A stretch of DNA of 64,000 bases, taken from contig CAZNLR010000021.1 of NCBI GenBank assembly GCA_964574215.1, forward strand, positions 1 through 64,000, in the 5' to 3' direction. Origin of the DNA: GCA-2725625 sp964574215 (lineage in GTDB: Bacteria > Pseudomonadota > Alphaproteobacteria > Rhodospirillales > UBA2165). This document shows positions 1 to 8,377 of this stretch, in pieces. How positions within the stretch are numbered: the first letter of the stretch is position 1; the number at the start of each line of letters is the position of its first letter. Made by a program: the position numbers and the translations under genes. Below the pieces are notes generated by a model. That model saw nothing but the letters and a program-made list of their open reading frames with translations. It was not told the origin of the DNA and made no database searches.

Positions 1-67
1 CTCATCACGCAACCTCTCCTTCCAAGGGAATGATATTTCCATTTTTTCTCACAAAGGGTTTGCGAGA

Positions 68-604
68 GTGAAGTTCATAACCTTCTTCCCTATAAGATTT
101 TGCGAGGAATATGGTGGGTCACAGGTTCTTGGGTATTGTGTGGAACATAATGAGATGATGAAGGTAACTGAATTTGTTCCTCATTCCGTATGGGAAACTC
201 CCGAAGGAAAACTTGTTGATGTAACTTTGAGTTCTACACCCGATGATACAATTAACTTTGTTCCGATGGTTAAATTTAATCCTAGAGAAAACTATTATCA
301 CTCACCATTCTGTTTTGCAGTCTATGACGATGTTCATAAAGGGATTATGAGATATTCAAACCACTTCGGAGAAGAAGTATTTCCACATAGTGTGTTTAAG
401 AAGAAAAAATTAGGGAGAGATAATTGTTTCTTTTTGCGTGAATATCCTTTCTTCAATGATGAGAATGAACACTTTTGGAGAGGGGATGATAATTTTGTAG
501 AACCATCTACTGCTACTGGTAAGTATTTTCCAGAGGTGTGGGAAAAATACTTATCAGAGAACCCAATTTACCAAACTAGTGATGGAAATGGGTATATTGG
601 GTAG
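68..604 (+). CDS. Hypothetical protein, possibly a 5'-partial gene
   Basis: The first candidate start is GTG at 68, but the frame stays open back to base 2, so the gene may begin outside the window. The product (178 residues from 68) has no signal peptide or membrane segment. It contains the segments YGGSQVLGY near residue 16 and PHSVWETPEGKLVDVT near residue 38. From memory, this pattern (GG..v.GY followed by HaVW.spEGklvDvT) belongs to a family of uncharacterised proteins whose N-terminus carries a CH.NV motif. That N-terminal motif is missing here. A complementary N-terminal piece seems to lie at 2657-2833. Function unknown. Confidence 0.6.
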   Translation: MKFITFFPIRFCEEYGGSQVLGYCVEHNEMMKVTEFVPHSVWETPEGKLVDVTLSSTPDDTINFVPMVKFNPRENYYHSPFCFAVYDDVHKGIMRYSNHFGEEVFPHSVFKKKKLGRDNCFFLREYPFFNDENEHFWRGDDNFVEPSTATGKYFPEVWEKYLSENPIYQTSDGNGYIG

Positions 605-1269
605 AAAAAACGATTTCGGTATCCCCAAATCATACTTTTTTTTTGAATTACTCACGAAATGCACTTGTAACTCTTATAAGTAACTGTGTTGCGATTAAAG
701 AGAACAAGAGATTCAATAGAGTCCATAGAGTCCTCTAAAGGGATTCAATAAGAACAAGAATAAGGACATTTCCGATGAATAGAATAAAAAGAATCCAGAA
801 CTTTCTAGATGACTATAAAACCATAGACCCTCAATTCCAGCTAAATTTATGCCAGATTAGATGCTATATAATAAACCAACTAAGATTCATTGGGTCCATC
901 TTTGGGTGTCCCATAGGGGAGAAAGGGGTCTGCACATTTACTGGCTCTGTATGACTCTTAAAATGACTCACAGGGGGTATTTAAAGAGGGGTTGAGAAGG
1001 GCTCATGTGGACTTAAGAAGACCAAAAAAGGGTTAGTACAAACGGTAGTACATTTATGCCTCTTTACAATGGACCCAGGGATTCCTATGTCATTGATTCA
1101 GTTGGATACTAAATATTACTGGTGCCTGATGCGGGAGCACAACACGGGTCGCCCGCACTACCTTCTCAGATAACCCTTTGAAATTATTATGTTTTATAAA
1201 GGGTTTGGGTAGGGTGTGGCACAAATGGTGGAACATTTAAGCCCGTATTTATGATATCTATATAGTTTA
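605..1269. other. Non-coding AT-rich stretch
   Basis: No convincing gene in 665 bases. A 34-codon frame at 1069-1173 is too short to support. Two imperfect direct copies of one motif occur at about 1035-1060 and 1217-1242 (20 of 26 columns agree by eye, core ACAAA.GGT followed by ACATTTA.GCC). They might be remnants of a recombination site or of a gene end, but nothing proves it. Confidence 0.4.
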
Positions 1270-2172
1270 TTAATCCAGATATTTTTTTAAAAAGTTAGCG
1301 ACTGCATTAACTGATCTCTCGAAGGCTTCCTTATGGAATTCTTTAGGAAATTTTCCGATGGATGGATGAAATTTTTCCCGATATTCTCCTAATTCATCAA
1401 ATTTTCTATAGGCGCCTTTAAATCCCAAAACTTTGATGGGTGCAGGAAAACCAGAAGCTTTCAGTACTTCGTATGCGTCAGAAGACTCTAAAGTATCATC
1501 CTTTCCATATAGAATTAGGACCGGTTTTTCTATGGGCCCAGTTCGTGTCCATTGTGGTTTATCCAAAACATATTTGAGATTAGGGTAAAACGCTATCGAA
1601 GCCTTAAATCCACCATTAGGGAGTGAAAATCTCCGTGAAACTTTTTGAACAAAAAGGGCGGTGGTTCCACCCCATGACCAACCAATTAACCCAATCTTAT
1701 TTTTCTGGATATTCTTTTGTTTAGACAACCATTGAAAGGCGGCGGCGGCATCCACAGCTCTTTGCCGTGGACTTACTCTTTGCCAATCTCTCATTATCTT
1801 TCCCCGTTCACTATCGCTATCATCAGTCGAGTGCTCGCATAAATGCCCTCTTGTGCAGTAATGGTCAACAAAAAGAACTGTAAAGCCTTTCTTTGAAAGG
1901 CTGTTTGCCCACCAGAGCTGGTACGGGAAAATTCCTCCGGCTCCGTGAAGCGCGACAATAGCAGGACTTGGATCCGATGAAGAGGCGGAATAAAGCAAAG
2001 CGTCTAGAGGTTTACCGTCACCAACAGACAACCCGTCTATTTGTAACTTTTTACCAGCTGCTACTGCTTTATCATACTCTTCCATAGAAACATTTGAGCC
2101 CTTGGCGGAGGCGGGTATGATAAATAAAGACGATAAAAAAAATAAGAAAAATAGTGATTTTGTTATTTGCAT
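1270..2172 (-). CDS. Secreted dienelactone-hydrolase-family protein with altered triad
   Basis: A 300-residue alpha/beta hydrolase. Residues 1-24 form a classic Sec signal peptide (K5, long hydrophobic stretch, ASA cleavage site), so it should act in the periplasm. The nucleophile elbow is GWSWGG with Ser166, and the acid is probably Asp225 or Asp226 in LYGKDD. The oxyanion region is ALHGAGG near residue 74. In dienelactone hydrolase relatives the third triad residue is a His in a GA.H.FD context; here residues 253-259 read GAYRKFD, with Arg256 at that place, so normal hydrolysis is doubtful unless another His takes over. Substrate unknown. It lies alone on its strand in the AT-rich segment. 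The family call is firm, the activity is not. Confidence 0.8.
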   Translation of the reverse strand: MQITKSLFFLFFLSSLFIIPASAKGSNVSMEEYDKAVAAGKKLQIDGLSVGDGKPLDALLYSASSSDPSPAIVALHGAGGIFPYQLWWANSLSKKGFTVLFVDHYCTRGHLCEHSTDDSDSERGKIMRDWQRVSPRQRAVDAAAAFQWLSKQKNIQKNKIGLIGWSWGGTTALFVQKVSRRFSLPNGGFKASIAFYPNLKYVLDKPQWTRTGPIEKPVLILYGKDDTLESSDAYEVLKASGFPAPIKVLGFKGAYRKFDELGEYREKFHPSIGKFPKEFHKEAFERSVNAVANFLKKYLD

Positions 2173-2388
2173 TTCAATCCCCCGTATTTTTCGTTTTCAA
2201 TAACATAACATAGGTTTAGCTTTTTGTCGCTTCGATAGAAGCAATTAAAGAGATATAGAGGCATACTCCTCTCTTTTTTAGAATTCAGTTGAATTAATAA
2301 CACAAAAATCTTGACTTAATTGTGGTGGTTCTTGCAGTGTAAGAACTTAGTTCATTCACTAGTGTGAAAATGGAATATGGAGAAAAAA

Positions 2389-2679
2389 ATGTCTAAAGGT
2401 TATGTAATCGCTCACTTTAAATTTACAGACTTGGACGCCTTTATGGCGGGTTATGGATCAAAGATCGATAACGTTATTTCCCAATTTGGTGGGCAGTTTC
2501 TCGTCAGAGGTGGTGACGTGCCGTATGCGGAAGAAGATAAAGCTGACTTCGATGTAATTGTAGAATTTCCTGATATTGCTGCTGCACAAGCCTGTATGAA
2601 TAGCAATGCCTATAAAGAAATCAAGGCCGCAAGAACAGATAATACAACCGGGCAATTCATGATAGTTGAAGGTGTATAG
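2389..2679 (+). CDS. DUF1330 family protein
   Basis: A protein of about 96 residues with the DUF1330 pattern: GYVIAHFKFTD at the start, a GG.FLVRGGD stretch near residue 35, and a later DVIVEFPD with paired alanines and SNAYKEIKAAR. This is a small ferredoxin-like dimeric fold with no established reaction. I chose ATG 2389 rather than ATG 2377 because GGAG at 2379-2382 sits six bases before it. The stop codon overlaps the end of a small gene on the other strand (2657-2833), and that overlap marks a likely break point (see findings). Confidence 0.8.
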   Translation: MSKGYVIAHFKFTDLDAFMAGYGSKIDNVISQFGGQFLVRGGDVPYAEEDKADFDVIVEFPDIAAAQACMNSNAYKEIKAARTDNTTGQFMIVEGV

Positions 2680-2833
2680 GGTATATCACCGCAAGTTTAG
2701 ATACATTGATATGACACGCACCAAACTTACCCGAACCTGTCATTCCCCTTTTCCTAATGGGAACTGAAATAACCTTTCCCATACCCATTGATTTCATCAG
2801 ATGTTTGGATTTCTTGAGGTTAAGTTTTTCCAT
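2657..2833 (-). pseudogene. Small ORF, probable truncated N-terminal piece of the family seen at 68-604
   Basis: The start ATG at 2833 is preceded by a good AGGAG site; a longer reading from 2869 is less likely. The 58-residue product is basic and ends in GKFGACHINVSKLAVIY followed by a short tail. The CHINV motif matches what I recall as the N-terminal signature of the family whose C-terminal part is encoded at 68-604. The tail after Tyr is simply the antisense of the end of the DUF1330 gene, so the reading frame runs off its homology almost exactly at that gene's stop. I read it as a truncated copy. It could still be expressed. Function unknown. Confidence 0.45.
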
Positions 2834-3064
2834 ATTTTCTCCTTTCGGGAGTGTTGTAGTGAAGGTCAATCCCTCACTTTCATTATTAGAATACCATTGA
2901 AAAGAGGGAATAACGATATAAGGGAATGTATTTAAGTGATTTCAGTATCCCTAGCAGGGGTTTTAAGAGGTATACAGGTGCATTACAGGTAAAAGATAAC
3001 ACTACCTACCAGAGTGAAAGTTAAATGCACTCAGAGGGGAGATTTGAGAGGGGTATGAATTTAC

Positions 3065-3274
3065 TCAGATTGACTTCATAGACGGTTCTTCATCCGTCAT
3101 TTTAGGTTCACATCTGGTGTCCATAGAAATCACTGGTAGAGAGAACTTAAAAGTTTTTGCAGATTTCAAACATTCTTCTTTATTCTCTTGAGGGATTCTG
3201 AGTTCAAAGGTTTTCTTTTCCTCACCAATGACAGGTGAACCCATCGTGATAATAACTACCAACATAAATTTCAT
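3065..3274 (-). CDS. Small secreted protein, function unknown
   Basis: A 69-residue product with a short N-terminal hydrophobic segment (MKFMLVVIITMGSPVIG), consistent with a Sec signal peptide ending near residue 17. The mature part of about 50 residues has two cysteines (ECLKSA and TRCEPK) that could form one disulfide. The start at 3274 is backed by a GGGGAG ribosome site about seven bases upstream. It begins 13 bases after the stop of the gene at 3288-3653 on the same strand, so the two are probably co-transcribed. No family recognised. Confidence 0.6.
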   Translation of the reverse strand: MKFMLVVIITMGSPVIGEEKKTFELRIPQENKEECLKSAKTFKFSLPVISMDTRCEPKMTDEEPSMKSI

Positions 3275-3287
3275 CGTTAGACTCCCC

Positions 3288-3653
3288 TCACTCTGAATAC
3301 TCTTGGTTAATACGAGTTTTATCTAAAAATCTGAGTGCGAAATTAGATAGTTCTGGTTTAAATTTTTGACGGATACGGACATCCCGAATTTTCTTCTTTT
3401 TGACGATTGAATGTGCGTGAGGACTCCTAAACCTTTTACCCCTTGGAGTGGTATATCCGTTCTCATTAAACCAATCTGCAATTTTTTGAAAGTTCCAACC
3501 CTTCTCCCGAAACTCCACAATGGTTTCATAGAGGAAGTGTTGATACTCGTTGTATGGAGCAACCCATAAATGTGACGCACGGACAGTAAGATCAAATGTA
3601 AGGTATGTTTCAATGTGTTCGGAAGTATTTCTATTACCCCCTAACCACATCAT
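3288..3653 (-). CDS. Small recombinase-like DNA-binding protein
   Basis: A 121-residue basic protein. Residues about 43-85 (FREKGWNFQKIADWFNENGY, then TPRGKRFRSPHAHSIVKKKK) resemble the helix-turn-helix part of serine-recombinase 'Recombinase' domains, where a growing loop is followed by G.TP.G..w....V..il. There is no catalytic resolvase domain, so it cannot recombine DNA alone. The first ATG overlaps the glmS stop codon (ATGATG over TGA), but there is no ribosome site, and the true start may lie further in. It sits exactly at the change from GC-rich to AT-rich DNA. Regulator, excision partner or fragment are all possible. Confidence 0.55.
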   Translation of the reverse strand: MMWLGGNRNTSEHIETYLTFDLTVRASHLWVAPYNEYQHFLYETIVEFREKGWNFQKIADWFNENGYTTPRGKRFRSPHAHSIVKKKKIRDVRIRQKFKPELSNFALRFLDKTRINQEYSE

Positions 3654-5473
3654 TCCACGGTCACGCTTTTGGCCAGGTTGCGGGGTTGGTCCACGTCGGT
3701 GCCTTTGGCGACGGCCGTGTGATAGGCCAGCAACTGCACCGGGATGGCGTGGAGGATCGGCGTGACGAAGGGATCGACCCCGGGTAGCGCGATGGTGTGG
3801 GCGGCGAGGTTGCCCAGCTTCCGTTCACCCGCCGTATCGCTCAGGAAATAGACGCGCCCACCCCGGGCGATCACCTCCTGCATGTTGGAGGCGGTTTTCT
3901 CCAACAGATCGTCGGACGGCGCGATGACAATCACCGGCATGCCGTCGTCGATCAGGGCGATGGGCCCGTGCTTCATTTCACCGGCGGCGTAGCCTTCGGC
4001 GTGAATATAGGAAATTTCCTTGAGCTTGAGCGCGCCTTCCAGGGCGATGGCGTAGCTGGTGCCGCGCCCCAAAAACAACACATCTCGGGACTGGGCGATT
4101 TCCTGGGCCAGTTCCTTGAGCCGTTCATCGTGGTTGAGCACGTCGGCGGCCCTTGCCGGGACTTCGGTCAGGGCCGTGGCCAGTTCCGCTTCCCGCTCAT
4201 GGCTGATGGATTGCCGGGCCCGGGCGAGCACCACGGCAAGGCAGGCCAGCACGGTCAACTGGGTGGTAAAGGCCTTGGTCGAGGCGACGCCGATTTCCGG
4301 CCCGGCATAGGTGGGCAGCACGGCGTCGGATTCCCGGGCGATGGTGCTTTCCGGTACATTGACGATGGAGAGAATTTTCTGGCCCTGCTCCCGGCAATAG
4401 CGGAGCGCCGCCAGCGTGTCCGCCGTTTCCCCCGATTGCGAAATGAAAATAGCCAGCCCGCCTTCGGGCAGGATCATGCCCCGGTAGCGGAACTCCGAGG
4501 CGATATCCACCTCCACCGGCACCCGGGCGATCTGTTCGAACCAGTATTTGGCGGTGAGCGCCGCGTAGAAGGCGGTGCCGCAGGCGGAAATGGTGATCTT
4601 GGGTACCGCCGCCAGATCGAACGGCAGGTCCGGGAGCGTGATGGTCTGATCCGCTGGATTAAGAAAGCTGTGCAACGTATCGCCGATAACCTGGGGCTGC
4701 TCGAAAATTTCCTTGAGCATGAAATGGGGATGCTCCCCCTTGCCGGTCAGGGCGCCCGAAAGTTCCGTCTCCTGGATGGGGCGCTCGACCACCTGGTCGT
4801 CATGGTTATGGATGATCACGCCCGTGCCATTGATCACCGCCCAGTCGCCATCCTCCAGATAGGTGATGCGCTGGGTCATGGGCGCCAGGGCCATGGCGTC
4901 GGAGCCCAGATACATTTCCCCGTCACCGTAGCCGATGGCCAGGGGGCTGCCCTGGCGGGCGGCAATCATCAAATCGTGTTCACCGGCAAATATAATGCCG
5001 AGAGCAAAGGCGCCTTCCAACCGCTTGAGGCTTGCCGCCGTTGCGTCGGCGGGCGTCAAACCGTCGCTCAAATATTGGGTGATGAGATGGGCCACCACTT
5101 CCGTATCGGTTTCCGAGGCCAAGTTATGGCCCGCCTTCTCCAGCTCGGCCCGCAGATTCTGAAAATTCTCGATGATGCCGTTGTGGACGACGGCCACCCG
5201 GTCGGTGGCGTGGGGGTGGGCGTTGACCTCGTTGGGGACTCCATGGGTCGCCCACCGCGTATGGCCGATGCCGATGACACCCGGCAGGGGATGGTCGTCA
5301 ATTCTTTTTTGCAAATTGACCAGCTTGCCTTCGGCCCGCCGCCGGTTGATGCCGCCATTGTCCAGGGTGGCGATGCCGGCGGAATCGTAGCCCCTATATT
5401 CGAGCCGCTTTAACCCTTCCAGCAACAGCGCCGCCGCTTCGCCCTTGCCGATAATGCCGACGATGCCGCACAT
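3650..5473 (-). CDS. glmS: Glutamine--fructose-6-phosphate aminotransferase (isomerizing)
   Basis: Makes glucosamine-6-phosphate from fructose-6-phosphate and glutamine, the first committed step to UDP-GlcNAc. The 607-residue length is normal. The N-terminal Ntn glutaminase domain begins MCGIVGI with the nucleophile Cys2 and has the HTRWATHG motif near residue 72. Two SIS sugar-isomerase domains follow (SACGTAF, SQSGETADT, STKAFTTQ; second SIS with GRGTSYAIALEGALKLKE), and the C-terminus ends NLAKSVTVE. The start codon overlaps the glmU stop (TAATG), so the pair is translationally coupled. The region just after the stop is the classic Tn7 attachment position, and here AT-rich DNA begins there. 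Confidence 0.98.
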   Translation of the reverse strand: MCGIVGIIGKGEAAALLLEGLKRLEYRGYDSAGIATLDNGGINRRRAEGKLVNLQKRIDDHPLPGVIGIGHTRWATHGVPNEVNAHPHATDRVAVVHNGIIENFQNLRAELEKAGHNLASETDTEVVAHLITQYLSDGLTPADATAASLKRLEGAFALGIIFAGEHDLMIAARQGSPLAIGYGDGEMYLGSDAMALAPMTQRITYLEDGDWAVINGTGVIIHNHDDQVVERPIQETELSGALTGKGEHPHFMLKEIFEQPQVIGDTLHSFLNPADQTITLPDLPFDLAAVPKITISACGTAFYAALTAKYWFEQIARVPVEVDIASEFRYRGMILPEGGLAIFISQSGETADTLAALRYCREQGQKILSIVNVPESTIARESDAVLPTYAGPEIGVASTKAFTTQLTVLACLAVVLARARQSISHEREAELATALTEVPARAADVLNHDERLKELAQEIAQSRDVLFLGRGTSYAIALEGALKLKEISYIHAEGYAAGEMKHGPIALIDDGMPVIVIAPSDDLLEKTASNMQEVIARGGRVYFLSDTAGERKLGNLAAHTIALPGVDPFVTPILHAIPVQLLAYHTAVAKGTDVDQPRNLAKSVTVE

Positions 5474-6834
5474 TATTTTTTGCCCCGGATTTTGCCCTTG
5501 GTTTCTCTTAGACGCGCCCCATAGCCTTCGACATGTTTTTGCGGTGCACGGGTGACAGCCAGCGCATCCGCCTCGACGTCCTTGGTAATGGTGCTGCCGG
5601 CGCCAATCACCGCGCCGTCGCCCACTTTGACCGGGGCCACCAGGGCGGTGTTGGAGCCGATGAAGGCGCCCGCGCCGATGTCGGTGTGGGACTTCACATA
5701 GCCGTCGTAATTGCAGGTGATGGTGCCCGCGCCGATATTGGCCTTGGCCCCTACGGTGGCGTCGCCGATATAGGAAAGATGGTTGGCCTTGGCGCCGGCC
5801 GAGATGACCGCGTTTTTGATCTCGACAAAATTGCCGATATGGGCGGCTGACCCGATTTCCGCACCGGGTCTGAGCCGGGCAAAGGGACCGACGACGGCGC
5901 CGTCGGCAACGGTCGCGCCTTCAATGTGACAAAAGGCCCTGATCTCCACATTGTCCCCGATCGTGACGCCGGGTCCGAAAAATACATCAGGGCCGATGGT
6001 GACGTCTTTGCCGATTTCTGTGTCCCAGGAGAAATACACCGACGCCGGGTCCTGCAATGTGGCGCCCCTGTCCATGGCGGCAACGCGCAACCGGTCCTGG
6101 AGAATACGTTCGGCAACAGCCAATTCGACCCTCGAGTTGACGCCCATCAGTTCTTCCTCGGCGCCTTCGACCACGGCACAGGTGTCGCCATCTTGCCGCG
6201 CCAACCCGACGATATCGGTCAGATAGTACTCTCCTTTGGCGTTGTCGTCGGACAGTCGGTCGGTAAGGGCGAACAATTTCGTGCCGTCCACGGCCATGAC
6301 ACCCGAATTGCACAGGTCCGACAGCAGCTCATCTTCGCTGGCGTCCTTGGCTTCGACGATCCGGTCAAGCCCGCCCGCTTCATTCAGGATCAACCGTCCA
6401 TAGGCATCAGGCTCCCACGGCCGGAATCCGAGAACGACCGCGGCGGGATGATTTGAGGACCGGCGGACGTCCAGCATCTGGTTCAGGGTATCTGAAGTAA
6501 TCAACGGTGAATCGCCATAGAGGATCAGCACGTCTCCGGCAAAATCGCCCAGCGCTTTTTTCGCCTGCATAACGGCGTGGCCGGTGCCGAGGCGGTCTTG
6601 TTGAACCACGGTTTCGATGGGGAGATCAGAAGCCTCCAATGCTTCTGCCACCGCCTTCATATCCGGGCCCAGGACGACAATGACCTGCTCGGGACCTATT
6701 GCCGCGAGACTATCCAGCAGATGCAGAACCATGGGCCGGCCGGCCAGGGGATGCAGGACTTTTGGATGGTCCGATTTCATCCGCGTGCCCAATCCGGCGG
6801 CAAGCACGATGGCGGCGGTTTTGGATGTGCTCAT
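5473..6834 (-). CDS. glmU: Bifunctional GlcNAc-1-P uridyltransferase / GlcN-1-P acetyltransferase
   Basis: Catalyses the last two steps to UDP-GlcNAc: acetylation of glucosamine-1-phosphate and uridyl transfer. The 453 residues start with the nucleotidyltransferase signature AAGLGTRMKS and have LYGDSPLI near residue 105. The C-terminal half is a left-handed beta helix of hexapeptide repeats (GPFARLRPGAEIG, then NFVEIKNA, GDATVG, NIGAGTITCNYDG) with the usual acetyltransferase residues. Upstream gene of a glmU-glmS operon. The 271-base gap to the divergent TRAP gene at 7106 should hold both promoters. Confidence 0.98.
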   Translation of the reverse strand: MSTSKTAAIVLAAGLGTRMKSDHPKVLHPLAGRPMVLHLLDSLAAIGPEQVIVVLGPDMKAVAEALEASDLPIETVVQQDRLGTGHAVMQAKKALGDFAGDVLILYGDSPLITSDTLNQMLDVRRSSNHPAAVVLGFRPWEPDAYGRLILNEAGGLDRIVEAKDASEDELLSDLCNSGVMAVDGTKLFALTDRLSDDNAKGEYYLTDIVGLARQDGDTCAVVEGAEEELMGVNSRVELAVAERILQDRLRVAAMDRGATLQDPASVYFSWDTEIGKDVTIGPDVFFGPGVTIGDNVEIRAFCHIEGATVADGAVVGPFARLRPGAEIGSAAHIGNFVEIKNAVISAGAKANHLSYIGDATVGAKANIGAGTITCNYDGYVKSHTDIGAGAFIGSNTALVAPVKVGDGAVIGAGSTITKDVEADALAVTRAPQKHVEGYGARLRETKGKIRGKK

Positions 6835-7105
6835 GGAATCCTAATAAATTTTGATGAATGCGAAATTCAATCTATCGGAACCGATATGTGCCACACCGGG
6901 ACTCTCAGGCCAAGTCAAAGATTGTTACGGAATTTTGCAGGGCATGAATCGCAATAGTATTTTCACTTTTAGCCATTTCTCCTAGAAAGAGTTTTTCTGG
7001 AATCGTTTAAAATTCCTGTTGACCGGAAAATGGAATGCTCGCAAACTCCATTCGTCAATGCGAACTAACGCCAATTAATGGTTATAAAACAGGGAGGACA
7101 AAGTA

Positions 7106-8275
7106 ATGACGAAAGTCATCAAAGACGTCCGCCAAAATAAAACCAACAAAAAGGGCGGTATTCAAAAAACCAGACGGACATTATTAAAGGGCGCGGCGAC
7201 TGCCGGCGGCTTGGCCGCGGTGTTGGCGGCGTCCGACAAATTGGGCGCGCCATTCATCGGCACGGCCAAGGGTAAAACCACGACCTGGCGGATCCAGACA
7301 TCCTGGCCCGGCGGTATCGGTCTGGAGACCTTTAAGAAATGGGGCGCCAGCGTCATCGAAAAAACCGGTGGTGAACTGGCCGTCAAACCTTTCGGCGCCA
7401 AAGACGTGGTTGGCGATTTCCAACTTTTCGACGCCGTCAAAAACGGTGTTCTGGAAGCCATGAATCCGTTCACCCTTTATTGGGCGGGCCGCATGCCGGC
7501 ATCGGTCTTTATGAGTTCCTATCCGTTGGGGCTCCGCAATCCCCATGAATGGGACACGTTCTATTACGGTCTCGGCGGATTGGAGATTGCCCGGGAACTG
7601 TTCGCCAAATTCGGCATGTATTATGTGGGTCCCATTCATCACGGTCCCAATATCATTCACTCCAAGGTGCCGATCCGGTCCATCGACGACTTCCGCGGCC
7701 GCAAGATGCGGCTGCCGGGCGGCATGGTGGCCGAAGTCTTCCAGGCGGCGGGCGCCAAAACCACATTGCTGCCGGGCAGTGAAATATTCCCGGCCCTGGA
7801 AAAAGGCACCATCGACGTGGCCGACTATGTGGGTCCGGCGATCAACTATTCGTTGGGCTTCCACCAGGTGACCAAATATATCTCCATGGGACCGCCGGGC
7901 TTCATGTCCCTTTATCAGCCCGTCGATCTGATGGACTTCACCATCGGCATGAAGGCCTGGAATTCCGCTTCGCCTCAGGTCAAGAAATTCATCGAAGCAG
8001 AAGTTCACGTTTATTCCGACCTGCATCACGCCGCCATTCAGGCGGCCGACCAGGCGGCCTGGAAGAAGTTCGAAAAGGCCGGCACCATCGTTTCCAGGCT
8101 GGGCCAGGAAGACGTCGAAGCCTTCACCAAGTTGGCGGTACCGCGGTGGTTCGCCTGGGCGAATAAAGACAAGAACGCGGCCCGCGTATTCAAGATTCAG
8201 CTCGACTATATGATGTCGGGAAGTCTCGGCTACGTCACGCCGGATATGATTAAGGGGCATTCGCTTAAACTTTAA
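7106..8275 (+). CDS. dctP: TRAP transporter solute-binding protein with Tat signal
   Basis: The periplasmic receptor of a TRAP uptake system. The 389-residue product starts with a long basic leader and a twin-arginine motif TRRTLLKG (Arg23-Arg24) before a hydrophobic alanine-rich stretch, so it should be exported folded by Tat. The body follows the DctP/TakP pattern, with KMRLPGGMVAEVF near residue 206 holding the arginine that in this family clamps a ligand carboxylate, and DVADYVGP near residue 237. Ligand probably an organic or 2-oxo acid. An AGGGAGGA site lies seven bases before the ATG. A strong hairpin (8307-8331) separates it from the permease genes. Confidence 0.93.
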   Translation: MTKVIKDVRQNKTNKKGGIQKTRRTLLKGAATAGGLAAVLAASDKLGAPFIGTAKGKTTTWRIQTSWPGGIGLETFKKWGASVIEKTGGELAVKPFGAKDVVGDFQLFDAVKNGVLEAMNPFTLYWAGRMPASVFMSSYPLGLRNPHEWDTFYYGLGGLEIARELFAKFGMYYVGPIHHGPNIIHSKVPIRSIDDFRGRKMRLPGGMVAEVFQAAGAKTTLLPGSEIFPALEKGTIDVADYVGPAINYSLGFHQVTKYISMGPPGFMSLYQPVDLMDFTIGMKAWNSASPQVKKFIEAEVHVYSDLHHAAIQAADQAAWKKFEKAGTIVSRLGQEDVEAFTKLAVPRWFAWANKDKNAARVFKIQLDYMMSGSLGYVTPDMIKGHSLKL

Positions 8276-8306
8276 GCGCCAGCCTTAATTGCCAAATGTA
8301 GAGAAT

Positions 8307-8331
8307 GGAGACGCCGAGGACCGGCGTCTCC
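8307..8331 (+). terminator. Intercistronic hairpin after the TRAP receptor gene
   Basis: A perfect 10-bp stem, GGAGACGCCG with CGGCGTCTCC, around the five-base loop AGGAC, 31 bases after the dctP stop. No T-run follows. This place and shape fit a partial terminator or an mRNA-stabilising end that keeps the receptor more abundant than the permease, as is common in binding-protein transport operons. Confidence 0.7.
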
Positions 8332-8377
8332 TACTCTGCAAAATTGAAACAACATTGATCGACAAGTCTTTCAACGG

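Larger units (their letters stand above)
1..3649. other. AT-rich segment ending at the glmS stop codon; candidate genomic island
   Basis: Base use changes sharply at the glmS stop codon: leftward the DNA is AT-rich with short genes, long non-coding gaps and broken pieces, rightward it is GC-rich and densely coding. The 3' end of glmS is a known insertion site for Tn7-like elements (TnsD reads the end of the gene), and this glmS keeps the conserved end NLAKSVTVE. No tns genes, tyrosine integrase or clear terminal repeats are visible, so the mobile-element reading is inference. A chimeric contig join is the main alternative. The left boundary lies outside the window. Confidence 0.55.

Noticed and set aside
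1069..1173. 34-codon frame in the AT-rich segment
   Set aside because: Too short, no ribosome site, no recognisable family.
1..3649. Tn7-like transposon proper
   Set aside because: Position fits, but no tns genes or Tn7-type end repeats are visible.
3797..5413. Long open frame antisense to glmS
   Set aside because: GC-rich shadow of a certain gene; no start context or recognisable protein.
7184..8260. Open frame antisense to the TRAP receptor
   Set aside because: Shadow of a clear dctP gene.
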